Positions 8,357 to 16,551 of a DNA stretch of 64,000 nucleotides are shown piece by piece. The notes below the pieces were generated by a model. It worked only from the letters and a program-made list of their open reading frames with translations, did no database searches and had not been told where the DNA came from. Position 1 is the first letter of the stretch. Every line of letters starts with the position of its first letter. The translations under genes were made by a program, and so were the position numbers. Origin of the DNA: Nocardioides agri (lineage in GTDB: Bacteria; Actinomycetota; Actinomycetes; Propionibacteriales; Nocardioidaceae); contig NZ_JACEIC010000004.1 in NCBI RefSeq assembly GCF_013778305.1, positions 1 to 64,000 on the forward strand, given 5' to 3'.

Positions 8357-9463
8357 TCAGACGGGCAGCCACTCCGTCGCCGTCGTCACCGCCGCGAGCT
8401 CGTCCTCGAGCGGTACGACGCCGAGGCCCGGCCCGGTCGGGACGGACAGGTGCCCGTCGTCGAGCACGAACGGCGTCGTGATGTCGGTGCGGTAGTAGCG
8501 CCCCGACCCGCTGGTGTCACCGGGCAGGGTGAACCCCGGCAGCGCGGCCAGCGCGACGTTGGCGGCCCGGCCGAGACCGGTCTCGAGCATGCCGCCGCAC
8601 CAGACCGGGACGCCGTTGGCGACGCACACGTCGTGGATCTTGCGGGCCTCGAGGTAGCCGCCGACGCGACCGGGCTTGATGTTCACGATCGCGGCGGCAC
8701 CGAGCCGGATCGCGGCCGCCGCGGACTGCGCCGAGACGATCGACTCGTCCAGGCAGACCGGCGTCCGGATCAGCTTGGCGAGGTCGGCGTGGCCCAGCAC
8801 ATCCTCCTCCTCGAGCGGCTGCTCGATGAGGAGCAGGTCGAACGGGTCCAGCTTCGCGAGGTGCCGGGCGTCCGCGAGCGTGTACGCCGTGTTGGCGTCG
8901 ACCTGCAGCAGCACGTCGTCGCCGTACGTCTCGCGCACCGCCCGCACGGGCTCGACGTCCCAGCCGGGCTCGATCTTGAGCTTGATCCGGACGTAGCCCT
9001 CGTCGAGGTAGCCGCCGACCGCGTCGAGCAGCGCCGGGATGCTGTCCATGATCCCGACCGACACCCCGCACGGGACCCGGTCGTGGACCGCCCCGAGCTC
9101 GCGCGCGAACGACCGGCCCTGGGTGCGCAGCTCGGCGTCCAGGACGCCCATCTCCAGCGCGGCCTTGGCCATCCGGTGGCCCTTGAACGGCTCGAGGACG
9201 TGCGCGACGGAGTGCGCGTCGAGCGGGCCGGACGCGGCCAGCGCCGGCACCAGGAAGCGGCGCAGCACGTCGGCGGCGGCGTCGTTGTACTCCGAGGAGT
9301 AGAGCGGGTCCGCCATCGCGACGCACTCACCCCAGCCCTCGGCCTCGTCGGTGACCACGCGCAGCAGCATCAGCTCGCGCGCCGTCTGGGTCCCGAAGGA
9401 CGTCCGGAACGGCGACACCAGCGGCATGGTCACCCGCCGCAGCTCGACCCCGGTCAGCTTCAC
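8357..9463 (-). CDS. N-acylamino acid racemase / o-succinylbenzoate synthase family enzyme
   Basis: Enolase-superfamily protein of 368 residues. The catalytic lysine pair lies in RIKLKIEPGWD (K161 and K163), metal ligands are D189, E214 and D239, and the second base K263 lies in NIKPGRVGG. These positions match the numbering I recall for the Amycolatopsis NAAAR/OSBS. This family either dehydrates SHCHC in menaquinone synthesis or racemises N-acyl (often N-succinyl) amino acids. No menaquinone gene is nearby, whereas an acyltransferase and an M20 hydrolase are directly coupled, so N-succinylamino acid racemase activity is favoured. The GTG start overlaps the upstream stop codon as GTGA. Confidence 0.85.
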   Translation of the reverse strand: MKLTGVELRRVTMPLVSPFRTSFGTQTARELMLLRVVTDEAEGWGECVAMADPLYSSEYNDAAADVLRRFLVPALAASGPLDAHSVAHVLEPFKGHRMAKAALEMGVLDAELRTQGRSFARELGAVHDRVPCGVSVGIMDSIPALLDAVGGYLDEGYVRIKLKIEPGWDVEPVRAVRETYGDDVLLQVDANTAYTLADARHLAKLDPFDLLLIEQPLEEEDVLGHADLAKLIRTPVCLDESIVSAQSAAAAIRLGAAAIVNIKPGRVGGYLEARKIHDVCVANGVPVWCGGMLETGLGRAANVALAALPGFTLPGDTSGSGRYYRTDITTPFVLDDGHLSVPTGPGLGVVPLEDELAAVTTATEWLPV

Positions 9464-10365
9464 GAGTCTCTCCTCATCACGTACCAGCCGGCTCGGTCGA
9501 AGCCGGTGACGCGGGCACCGTCGGCGACCAGGGCGGTCACCGCCTCCCGCACGGCGGCGCGCCAGCGGCGCGCCAGGTCGAGGTCGGCGGCGCGCAGCGC
9601 CGCGATGTCCGGGGGTACGCCGACCAGCAGCACGCGCCCGTCCAGCCGGCCCGCCTGCGGTCCCCCGTCGGCCCCGACGCCGAGCGCGACCACGGCACCG
9701 GCCGCGACCTCCTCGTCGTACTGGGACCCGTGGACGTGGCCCGCGCAGGCGGCGACGACCTCGGGGTCGCGCAGCCGCCAACGGACGAGAAGCCGGTCGG
9801 AGTCGTCCTCGCCGTTGATGGTGTCGAGCATCGCGCCGTAGAAGTTCGGCAGGTACTCGACCGGGCGGGCGGCGAGCTTGACGATGTTGAAGTAGGCGTT
9901 GCGGCTGACCAGCGGGTCGAAGGTCCAGGCGATCTCGCCGACGCCGCGCAGCATCGCCCAGGCCCGCTGGTGCAGCTTGAGCGCGAACCCGACGTGGCGG
10001 CCGACGACGTCCGGCGCGACACCCGCGATGTGGCTGTGCAGCGCATCCTCGGTGGGGGCGTGGAAGAAGCCGACGCAGGCGCCGACCAACCGGTCGCCGT
10101 CGAACGCGCCGCCGACGTAGTTGCCCGCCTTCGTGAACGCCCGCAGCAGCTCCAGGGACATCGGCGGGTTGTCCGTGCGGCCCCAGATCGTCGCGTAGAG
10201 GCGCACCACCTCGGCGAGGTCGGCGAGGTCGGAGAGCTCGCGGACCGACACCCCGGCCGCGAGCGCGGCGGCGTCGGCCGCCTGCACCGCCTGGTCCAGG
10301 TCGGCGTCCACCGCGGTCAGCTTGGTCACGGGTCTCATGCTGCTGAGGTTCTCGGGGCGCGTCAT
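9460..10365 (-). CDS. GNAT-superfamily acyltransferase (COG3375-like)
   Basis: A 301-residue protein with a GNAT-like N-terminal half: GAFDGDRLVGACVGF at about residues 85-100 is the acetyl-CoA fold beta4 region, followed by the COG3375-type motif LVSRNAYFNIVKLA. Members of this family occur in operons with N-succinylamino acid racemase and an M20 desuccinylase, where they are thought to transfer the acyl group to D-amino acids. Here the gene lies exactly between those two partners, with ATGA overlap upstream and GTGA overlap downstream. Succinyl versus acetyl donor cannot be decided from sequence. Confidence 0.8.
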   Translation of the reverse strand: MTRPENLSSMRPVTKLTAVDADLDQAVQAADAAALAAGVSVRELSDLADLAEVVRLYATIWGRTDNPPMSLELLRAFTKAGNYVGGAFDGDRLVGACVGFFHAPTEDALHSHIAGVAPDVVGRHVGFALKLHQRAWAMLRGVGEIAWTFDPLVSRNAYFNIVKLAARPVEYLPNFYGAMLDTINGEDDSDRLLVRWRLRDPEVVAACAGHVHGSQYDEEVAAGAVVALGVGADGGPQAGRLDGRVLLVGVPPDIAALRAADLDLARRWRAAVREAVTALVADGARVTGFDRAGWYVMRRDS

Positions 10366-11495
10366 GGTCGTGCCGCACCAGCCGCGTGGCGGTCGTTCGT
10401 CGGTTGCGCCAGGAGGTCGGCGACCAGCGCGCGCAGGAGCAGCGTGCGGCCGGGGATCTCCTCGACCAGCACGTGCTCGTCGTCAGCGTGCGCGCCGCCC
10501 CCGACGGCGCCCAGACCGTCGAGGGTCGGCGTGCCCACCCCGGCTGTGAAGTTGCCGTCCGACGCGCCGCCGACGGCGGCGGACGGCGGCACCGGGAGAC
10601 CGAGGCGCACGGCGAGCGCGCACGCCCGCTCGTACAGGGCGGCCGAGTCGTCGGCCGCGAGCGGAGGTCGGTTCGGTCCGCCCCCGACCTCGAGGGACGC
10701 GCCCGGGAGCACCGCCCGCATCGACCGCATCGCGGTGTCGACGCGCTGCTGCTCCGCGACCGTGCGGACCCGGACGTCGACGGCGAAGGAGCCGCCGGCC
10801 GGCACGGTGTTGGTCGTCGTGCCGGTGCCGGACGCCGTGGGCGTCACGGTCGTGCCCTCCAGCGGCGAGCCGAGCGCGTTGACCTGGAGCACCTGGTGGG
10901 CGAGCTCGACGGTGGCGTTGACCCCGCGCTCGGGCTCGAGGCCGGCGTGCGCGGCGCGGCCGAGGACGCGGACGTCGTACAGGGAGACGCCCTTGCGCTC
11001 GGTCTTGAGCGCGCCGCCGTCGGCCGAGGCCTCCAGCACCAGTGCCGCGTCGGCGCCTCGCGCCTCGTCCTCGATCAGCGAGCGCGAGCTCGGCGAGCCC
11101 AGCTCCTCGTCGCCGGTGACCAGCAGGGTGACGCCGTCGCAGTCCTCGAGGCCGGCGATCGCGTGGATCGCCATGGCCACGCCGGTCTTCATGTCGAAGC
11201 AGCCCGGCCCGCGCAGGACGCCGTTCTCGATCGTGCACGGGTGGACCGCGAGCGAGCCCACCGGCCACACCGTGTCGTGGTGGCCGACCACCAGCACCCG
11301 CGTCGGCCCGGTGCCGAACCGCCAGCGCAGGTGGGTGCGGCCGTCGAGGACGATGTGCTCCGGCGCCGCACCGAGCCGGCGCTCGCCGATCCGCGCGACC
11401 ACGTCGGCACTCCGCGCGACGGCGACGAGGTCGGCCGAGGGCGACTCGCACTCGACCATCTCGCGGATGTCGTCGAGGAGCGCGTGCAGGTCCAT
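10362..11495 (-). CDS. M20-family metallohydrolase (N-acyl-L-amino acid hydrolase / carboxypeptidase type)
   Basis: A 377-residue peptidase M20 protein with the metal-binding signature VVGHHDTVWP (about residues 70-79), bridging Asp in GCFDMKTG, catalytic Glu pair in TGDEELGS, and a dimerisation lid with AAHAGLEPERGVNA. The family includes carboxypeptidase G2, ArgE and N-succinyl-L-amino acid desuccinylases. Coupled to the GNAT transferase and the racemase, it is best read as the stereospecific deacylase that releases free L-amino acid. Both ends overlap neighbours by 4 bases (ATGA), indicating translational coupling. Substrate assignment is inference from context. Confidence 0.85.
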   Translation of the reverse strand: MDLHALLDDIREMVECESPSADLVAVARSADVVARIGERRLGAAPEHIVLDGRTHLRWRFGTGPTRVLVVGHHDTVWPVGSLAVHPCTIENGVLRGPGCFDMKTGVAMAIHAIAGLEDCDGVTLLVTGDEELGSPSSRSLIEDEARGADAALVLEASADGGALKTERKGVSLYDVRVLGRAAHAGLEPERGVNATVELAHQVLQVNALGSPLEGTTVTPTASGTGTTTNTVPAGGSFAVDVRVRTVAEQQRVDTAMRSMRAVLPGASLEVGGGPNRPPLAADDSAALYERACALAVRLGLPVPPSAAVGGASDGNFTAGVGTPTLDGLGAVGGGAHADDEHVLVEEIPGRTLLLRALVADLLAQPTNDRHAAGAARP

Positions 11496-12877
11496 CAGTC
11501 CACCCGCGGAGTCGCGCGGACGCCGAAGTGCACGTAGCGCTCCCCGGTCTCCAGCTCGTAGAAGGTCACCGGCGCCCAGGTGTCGGCCTCCGGCGGCTTC
11601 ACGGCGAACAGCGCCGGGCCGACCGGGACCATCGGGTACTCGTCCACCGGGTCCGGCACCATCTCGGCCAGCGGGCCGAGGATCGTGGTCCGCAGCCGGG
11701 GACCGTCGTCGCCGGCGAGCACCTCCATGCGCACGGAGGAGCGGGCGTAGGTGCCGAGGTACGGCGTGACGTCGACGTCGACCGGCTCGGCCGGCGGGGT
11801 GAACGGCTCCGACATCTCGACGCCGGCCACCGCGCGGAAGATCTCGCGGTAGAGGTCCTCGTAGAGATCGCGGGTGTGCCCGCCGTTGGTGAGCAGGGCC
11901 ACCGCGACGCCCTGCCCGTTGACGAGGTCGGGCAGCAGGCGCAGGAAGCCGGCCTGGCCCAGGGTGTTGCCGTCGTGGCCGACCAGCCGGTGGCCGTGCC
12001 AGTCGAAGCGGATCCAGCCGAGTCCCCAGGAGTCGCCGAGGATGAGCTTGTCGGGCAGGTCGGCCTCGTGCCGGGTCATCGCCTCGGTCGACTCGGGCGA
12101 CAGCACCTGGGTGCCGTCGGGGGCCTGCCCGCCGGAGAGGTGCATCCGCGCGAAGCCGAGCACGTCCTTGACCGTCGACTTGATCAGGCCGGCCGGGCCG
12201 ACCGAGCGCGGCAGGTCCCACACCGGGGTCGGCACCTGCTCGCCCTCGGCCTCGACGTGGCCGACCGCCGCCCCGAAGAGGATCGCCTCCTCGGCCAGCG
12301 TCATCGTGTGGTCGAGACCGAGCGGCGTGAAGAGCCGGTCCTTCATGGCCTGGTCCCAGGTCTTGCCGTCGACCTTCTCGATCACCCGGCCGAGCAGCGA
12401 CCAGCCGGAGTTGCAGTAGGACCAGGTCGCGCCGAGCGGGTGGTTCTGCGCGACGTCGGCGAAGAGCGCGGCGTACTTCTCCAGGCAGTCGTCGCCGCGG
12501 CCGGTGTCGGTGAAGACGTCGCCGTCGAGGCCGCTGGTGTGGGTCAGCAGGTGCCAGATCGTGAGGCGCTTGGTGACGTCGGGGTCGGAGAGCTGGAGCT
12601 CGGGGACCACCTCGACGACCGGGGTGTCGAGCGCGAGCTTGCCCTCGTCGACGAGCTGCATGACGACGGTCGCCGTCCAGACCTTGCTGATCGAGCCGAT
12701 CTGGAAGACGGACTCGGTGGTGGCCGGCTGGCCCGTGCGCTTGTTGAGCACGCCGTACGCCGTCTCGAGGACCTCGTCGCCGACGAGGATGCCGAGCTGG
12801 GCGCCGGGCACCTTGTGCTTCTCGGCCAGCACCTGCAGGCGCTGCTGCCAGTGGGCGGCGTCGAGCTGATCGGTCAT
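11495..12877 (-). CDS. Serine hydrolase of the beta-lactamase / D-aminopeptidase family (first copy)
   Basis: A 460-residue class C beta-lactamase-like protein. The catalytic SxxK is SISK (S62, K65), the YxN element is YCN (Y154, N156), and the third box is GHDGNT. No signal peptide is visible, so it is probably cytoplasmic, unlike a true periplasmic beta-lactamase. The family includes D-aminopeptidases, DD-peptidases and esterases. The C-terminal part (about 340-460) resembles the beta-barrel tail of D-aminopeptidase DmpA/DAP-like proteins. It sits between the M20 hydrolase and the transporter ATPase with 4-base and 1-base overlaps. A paralogue lies at 18143. Peptide substrate is inferred from context. 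Confidence 0.85.
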   Translation of the reverse strand: MTDQLDAAHWQQRLQVLAEKHKVPGAQLGILVGDEVLETAYGVLNKRTGQPATTESVFQIGSISKVWTATVVMQLVDEGKLALDTPVVEVVPELQLSDPDVTKRLTIWHLLTHTSGLDGDVFTDTGRGDDCLEKYAALFADVAQNHPLGATWSYCNSGWSLLGRVIEKVDGKTWDQAMKDRLFTPLGLDHTMTLAEEAILFGAAVGHVEAEGEQVPTPVWDLPRSVGPAGLIKSTVKDVLGFARMHLSGGQAPDGTQVLSPESTEAMTRHEADLPDKLILGDSWGLGWIRFDWHGHRLVGHDGNTLGQAGFLRLLPDLVNGQGVAVALLTNGGHTRDLYEDLYREIFRAVAGVEMSEPFTPPAEPVDVDVTPYLGTYARSSVRMEVLAGDDGPRLRTTILGPLAEMVPDPVDEYPMVPVGPALFAVKPPEADTWAPVTFYELETGERYVHFGVRATPRVD

Positions 12878-13611
12878 CAGAGGCTCCTCTTTCCGGGGAC
12901 GGCGGCCAGCAGCGCGCGCGTGTAGTCGTGATCGGGTTCGGCCAGCACCTGGGCGGTGGGGCCCTGCTCGACGATCCGCCCTTGGTGCATCACCGCGACG
13001 TGGGTCGCGACGTAGCGGACGACGGCGAGGTTGTGCGAGATGAAGAGCATCGAGAGCCCGAGCTCACGCTGGAGCTCGCGCACCAGGTTGAGCACGGCGC
13101 CCTGGATGGAGACGTCGAGCGCGGAGGTGATCTCGTCGGCGACGACCACGCTCGGCCGCCCGCCGAGCGCCCGGGCCAGGGCGACCCGCTGGCGCTGACC
13201 GCCGCTCAGCTCGGAGGGCCGAGCGCCCGCGCGTGCGGGGTCGAGGTGGACGAGCTCGAGCAGCCGACCGACCTCGGCCCGCCGCTCGGCGCGCGATCCC
13301 CCCGGGGCCATGGCCTCGGAGATGCTCTCCCCGATGGTCATCCGGGGGTCGAGCGACGAGTAGGGGTCCTGGAAGACCATCTGCAGCGGGCGGCGCCGGC
13401 CGCGGGTGGGCACCGGCTCCCCGTCGAGCAGGATCCGGCCGGCGTCGAGCGGGACGAGGCCGACCGCCGCGCGGGCGAGCGTGGACTTGCCGGAGCCGGA
13501 CTCCCCCACCAGCCCGACGATCTGGCCGGCCGGGACGGTCAGGCTGACCTGGTCGACCGCGGTGTAGTGGCCGTAGCGGACGGTGACGTCCTCGAAGCGG
13601 AGCTCGCTCAT
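12877..13611 (-). CDS. Oligopeptide/dipeptide ABC transporter ATPase (DppF/OppF type)
   Basis: A 244-residue ABC ATPase with Walker A GESGSGKST, Q-loop VFQDPYSSLDPR, signature LSGGQRQRVALARAL, Walker B VVVADEIT and switch His in FISHN. The SSLDPR wording after the Q-loop is typical of peptide and nickel importers. It supplies the second nucleotide-binding domain; the first is fused to the permease upstream. It is shorter than usual DppF because the C-terminal OppD/F cysteine region is missing, ending soon after the HDYTRALLAAVP motif. Coupled by ATGA to the upstream fusion gene. Confidence 0.92.
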   Translation of the reverse strand: MSELRFEDVTVRYGHYTAVDQVSLTVPAGQIVGLVGESGSGKSTLARAAVGLVPLDAGRILLDGEPVPTRGRRRPLQMVFQDPYSSLDPRMTIGESISEAMAPGGSRAERRAEVGRLLELVHLDPARAGARPSELSGGQRQRVALARALGGRPSVVVADEITSALDVSIQGAVLNLVRELQRELGLSMLFISHNLAVVRYVATHVAVMHQGRIVEQGPTAQVLAEPDHDYTRALLAAVPGKRSL

Positions 13612-15539
13612 GACGCCTCCACCTCCTCGAGCTCGTGGTCCAGCTCCCGGTCCCGGATCTCGATCGCGATCGGCTCACCGGCGTGCCAGCAGGCGACCCG
13701 GCTGCCGTCGGGCTCCGTCACCAGCGGCGGGTCCTCGGCGCGGCAGCGCGCGGACGCGAGCGGGCAGCGGGCGGCGTACGCGCACCCGGCTGGTACGTCG
13801 GACGGGTCGACCGGGCGGCCCGGGATCACCGCGAGCGGCTGGTCGATGTCGGTGGCCATGTCGGGCACCGCGGCCACGAGCGCGCGGGTGTAGGGGTGCC
13901 GAGCGGCGCTCTCCAGGCCGGCGGCCGGCAGGTCCTCGACGATGCGGCCGGCGTACATGACGAGCACCCGGTCGCAGACCTCGCCGACGACGCTGACGTC
14001 GTGGCTGATCAGCAGCAGCGCGACGTCGTCGGCGGCCCGGATGTCGGCGAGCAGGTCGAGCACCTGCTGCTGCACGGTCACGTCGAGCGCGGTGGTCGGC
14101 TCGTCGGCCACGATCAGCGCGGGCGAGCCCATCAGACCCATGCCGATCATCGCCCGCTGCCGCATGCCGCCGGAGAACTCGTGCGGGTACTGGTGTGCCC
14201 GGGTCTCGGGGTCACTGATGCGCACGGCGCGGAGCCGGTCGACGGCGCGCGCCAGCGCGTCCTTGCGGCTCAGGCCCTGGTGGTGCCGCGCCGACTCGGC
14301 GAGCTGGCCGCCCATCCGCTGGGTCGGGTTGAACGACGTCATCGGGTCCTGGAAGACCATCGCGAGCGAGGTCCCGAGCAGCTGCCGCTGGGCCTTGGTG
14401 TCGGCGGCGCGCAGGTCGCTCCCGAGCAGCTCGAGGCGGTCCGCCTCGACGCGGCCGGAGTCGTCGACGAGCCGCGAGATCGCGAGCGCCGTCAGGGACT
14501 TGCCGGAGCCCGACTCCCCCACGACGCCGATGGCCTCGCCGCGCCGGACGGCGAACGAGACGCCGCGCACCGGGCGGATCGGACCGTTCGGGCCGGGGAA
14601 CGTGACCCGCAGGTCGCGGACGTCGAGCACGACGTCCTCCGGCGCGTGTCCCGCGTCCTCGACGGGTGCGACGTCGTCGAGGTGGGCCGCGACCGACGGC
14701 AGCTCGGGGATGCCACCGACCACGCCGACGCCGAACGCCTTCGCGACCGACTCGCCGAAGAGGTTGAATGCCAGGCCCGCGATGATCACGGCGATGCCGG
14801 GCGCGAGGGCGGCCCACGGGTTGACGTAGAGCGAGCTGATGCCGTCGAAGAGCAGCCGGCCCCAGTCGTACTGGGGCTGCTGCACGCCGAGACCCAGGAA
14901 CGAGAGACCCGCGAACGCGAGCAGCGCGCCGCCGGCGCTGATGGTGGCGTTGACGACGAGCGGCTCGGAGATGTTCGGCAGCACGTGGCGGAAGAGCGAG
15001 CGGAGGCGTCCGACGCCGGCGACGCTGGCGGCGGCGACGTAGTCGCGGGCCGCCACGGACGCCACGAGGGTCTGGGTGAGCCGACCGAACGCCGGTGCGC
15101 CCGCCAGACCGATGGCGAGGACGGCTCCCGTGGCTCCGACGCCGAAGATGACCGCGAAGAACAGCGCGAGCAGGATGCCCGGGAACGCGACGGCGATGTT
15201 GATGCCGGCGCCCACCAGCCGACCGGGACGACGGCCCAGCACGAACGCCGCTGTGCCCAGCAGGAGACCGACGGTGACCGCGATCAGGGTCGCGGCCAGC
15301 GCCAGCTCGACGGAGAGGCGCGTGGCGACCAGCGTCCGGTAGAGGATGTCGCGACCGAGGTTGTCGGTGCCGGCCCAGTGCTCGCTCGACGGCGGGGCCA
15401 GGATGTTGCTCGTGTCGACCGCTTCCGCGTCGTCGGTCCAGAGGATCGGGGCGACGACGGCCAGCACGAGGACTCCGAGGGACAGCACGGTGGCCGTCAG
15501 GCCGAGCGGCGTGCGCAGCACGCCCATCAGGCGGCGCAC
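13608..15539 (-). CDS. Peptide ABC transporter permease-ATPase fusion (DppC-DppD)
   Basis: A 643-residue natural fusion. Residues 1-270 are a DppC-type permease with an N-terminal helix, HWAGTDNLGRD, and the EAA loop DYVAAASVAGVGRLRSLFRHVLPN (shown here in part). Residues 300-640 are a DppD-type ATPase with Walker A GESGSGKSL, signature FSGGMRQRAMIG, Walker B IVADEPT and the C-terminal cysteine-rich oligopeptide ABC domain (GCAYAARCPLASARC). Fusions of this type are known in actinobacteria. GTG at 15539, three bases after the upstream permease stop, is the start; an internal ATG at 15527 is possible. It would pair with the single permease at 15543 and the ATPase at 12877. Confidence 0.93.
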   Translation of the reverse strand: MRRLMGVLRTPLGLTATVLSLGVLVLAVVAPILWTDDAEAVDTSNILAPPSSEHWAGTDNLGRDILYRTLVATRLSVELALAATLIAVTVGLLLGTAAFVLGRRPGRLVGAGINIAVAFPGILLALFFAVIFGVGATGAVLAIGLAGAPAFGRLTQTLVASVAARDYVAAASVAGVGRLRSLFRHVLPNISEPLVVNATISAGGALLAFAGLSFLGLGVQQPQYDWGRLLFDGISSLYVNPWAALAPGIAVIIAGLAFNLFGESVAKAFGVGVVGGIPELPSVAAHLDDVAPVEDAGHAPEDVVLDVRDLRVTFPGPNGPIRPVRGVSFAVRRGEAIGVVGESGSGKSLTALAISRLVDDSGRVEADRLELLGSDLRAADTKAQRQLLGTSLAMVFQDPMTSFNPTQRMGGQLAESARHHQGLSRKDALARAVDRLRAVRISDPETRAHQYPHEFSGGMRQRAMIGMGLMGSPALIVADEPTTALDVTVQQQVLDLLADIRAADDVALLLISHDVSVVGEVCDRVLVMYAGRIVEDLPAAGLESAARHPYTRALVAAVPDMATDIDQPLAVIPGRPVDPSDVPAGCAYAARCPLASARCRAEDPPLVTEPDGSRVACWHAGEPIAIEIRDRELDHELEEVEAS

Positions 15540-15542
15540 GGC

Positions 15543-16538
15543 TCAGCCCTCCTTGATCATCGAGCGGGGGTCGAGCAGTGCCAGGGCCACGTCGACGAGG
15601 GTGTTGATGACCAGCACGCCGACGCCGTACACGATCACGATGGCCTGCACGACCTGGTAGTCCTTGTTGAGGATCGACGACACGATCGTGCTGCCGAGCC
15701 CCGGCCACGCGAAGACGTTCTCCACGAGCACCGTGCCGGCGACCAGCGCGCTGAGGATCAGGCCGCCCAGGGTCAGCGTCGCGGTCAGCGCGTTGGGCAG
15801 GGCGTGGCGGAGGTAGACGCTGCGGTTCGGGATCCGCTTGGCCCGCGCGGTGCGCACGAAGTCGGCCCCGAGCACCGCGACCATCTCGACCCGGAGGATC
15901 CGGGCGAGGATCGCGGCCGGGCCGATGGCCAGCGCCACCACCGGCATGACGTACGCCGACGCCGTGTCGTTGCCGGCGACCGGCAGCCAGCCGAGGCTGA
16001 CGCCGAAGACGTAGACGAGACCGACGGCGACGAGGAAGTCGGGGATGATGCCGACCACGACGCTCGTGGTGGTGAACGCGAGCTCGGTGCGTCGGCCGTG
16101 GCCACGGCGGGTCAGCACCCCCATGGTGACCCCCACCGGCACCGCGATCGCCACCGCGAGCAGGAAGCCCAGCACGGCGAGCTCGAGCGTCGCCGGCAAC
16201 CGCTGCGCGATGATGTCCGAGACCGGGAGCCGGGAGATGAGCGACGTCCCGAGGTCGCCGTGGAGCAGGTTCTGCAGGTAGTGCAGGTACTGCACGAGGA
16301 GCGGGTCGTCGAGACCCATGTCCGCCCGGGTCGACGCCACCAGCTCCGGCGGTGCGGTCGGCCCGAGGGCCGCGCGGACCGCGTCGCCCGGGATCAGGTG
16401 GATCATGAGGAACGACGCCGTCACCAGCACCCACAGGGACACCAGCAGACGGCCGAGACGTCGTACGCCGAACCGGACCCACGGGTGAGAGAGGACTCCC
16501 ACCCGTGGGGCCGGGGCGACCGAGCTCGCCAACGACAT
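15543..16538 (-). CDS. Peptide ABC transporter permease (DppB type)
   Basis: A 331-residue inner-membrane permease with six predicted helices. It has the DppB features of an N-terminal helix followed by a long external loop (MIHLIPGDAVRAALGP, then MGLDDPLLVQYLHYL), and the EAA motif DFVRTARAKRIP in the penultimate cytoplasmic loop. ENVFAWPGLGS near residue 275 is highly typical of DppB/NikB. It forms the translocation pore with the permease half of the downstream fusion. It begins 13 bases after the binding-protein stop. Confidence 0.93.
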   Translation of the reverse strand: MSLASSVAPAPRVGVLSHPWVRFGVRRLGRLLVSLWVLVTASFLMIHLIPGDAVRAALGPTAPPELVASTRADMGLDDPLLVQYLHYLQNLLHGDLGTSLISRLPVSDIIAQRLPATLELAVLGFLLAVAIAVPVGVTMGVLTRRGHGRRTELAFTTTSVVVGIIPDFLVAVGLVYVFGVSLGWLPVAGNDTASAYVMPVVALAIGPAAILARILRVEMVAVLGADFVRTARAKRIPNRSVYLRHALPNALTATLTLGGLILSALVAGTVLVENVFAWPGLGSTIVSSILNKDYQVVQAIVIVYGVGVLVINTLVDVALALLDPRSMIKEG

Positions 16539-16551
16539 GCGTGACCTCAGC

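Noticed and set aside
8357..9463. menC for menaquinone synthesis
   Set aside because: The sequence family fits, but no other men gene is nearby and the direct neighbours are the transferase and hydrolase of the N-acylamino acid pathway. Left as family-level call without symbol.
13635..16544. A 969-codon plus-strand frame opposite the transporter genes
   Set aside because: No domain or ribosome site; the minus strand has intact permease and ATPase motifs over the same region.
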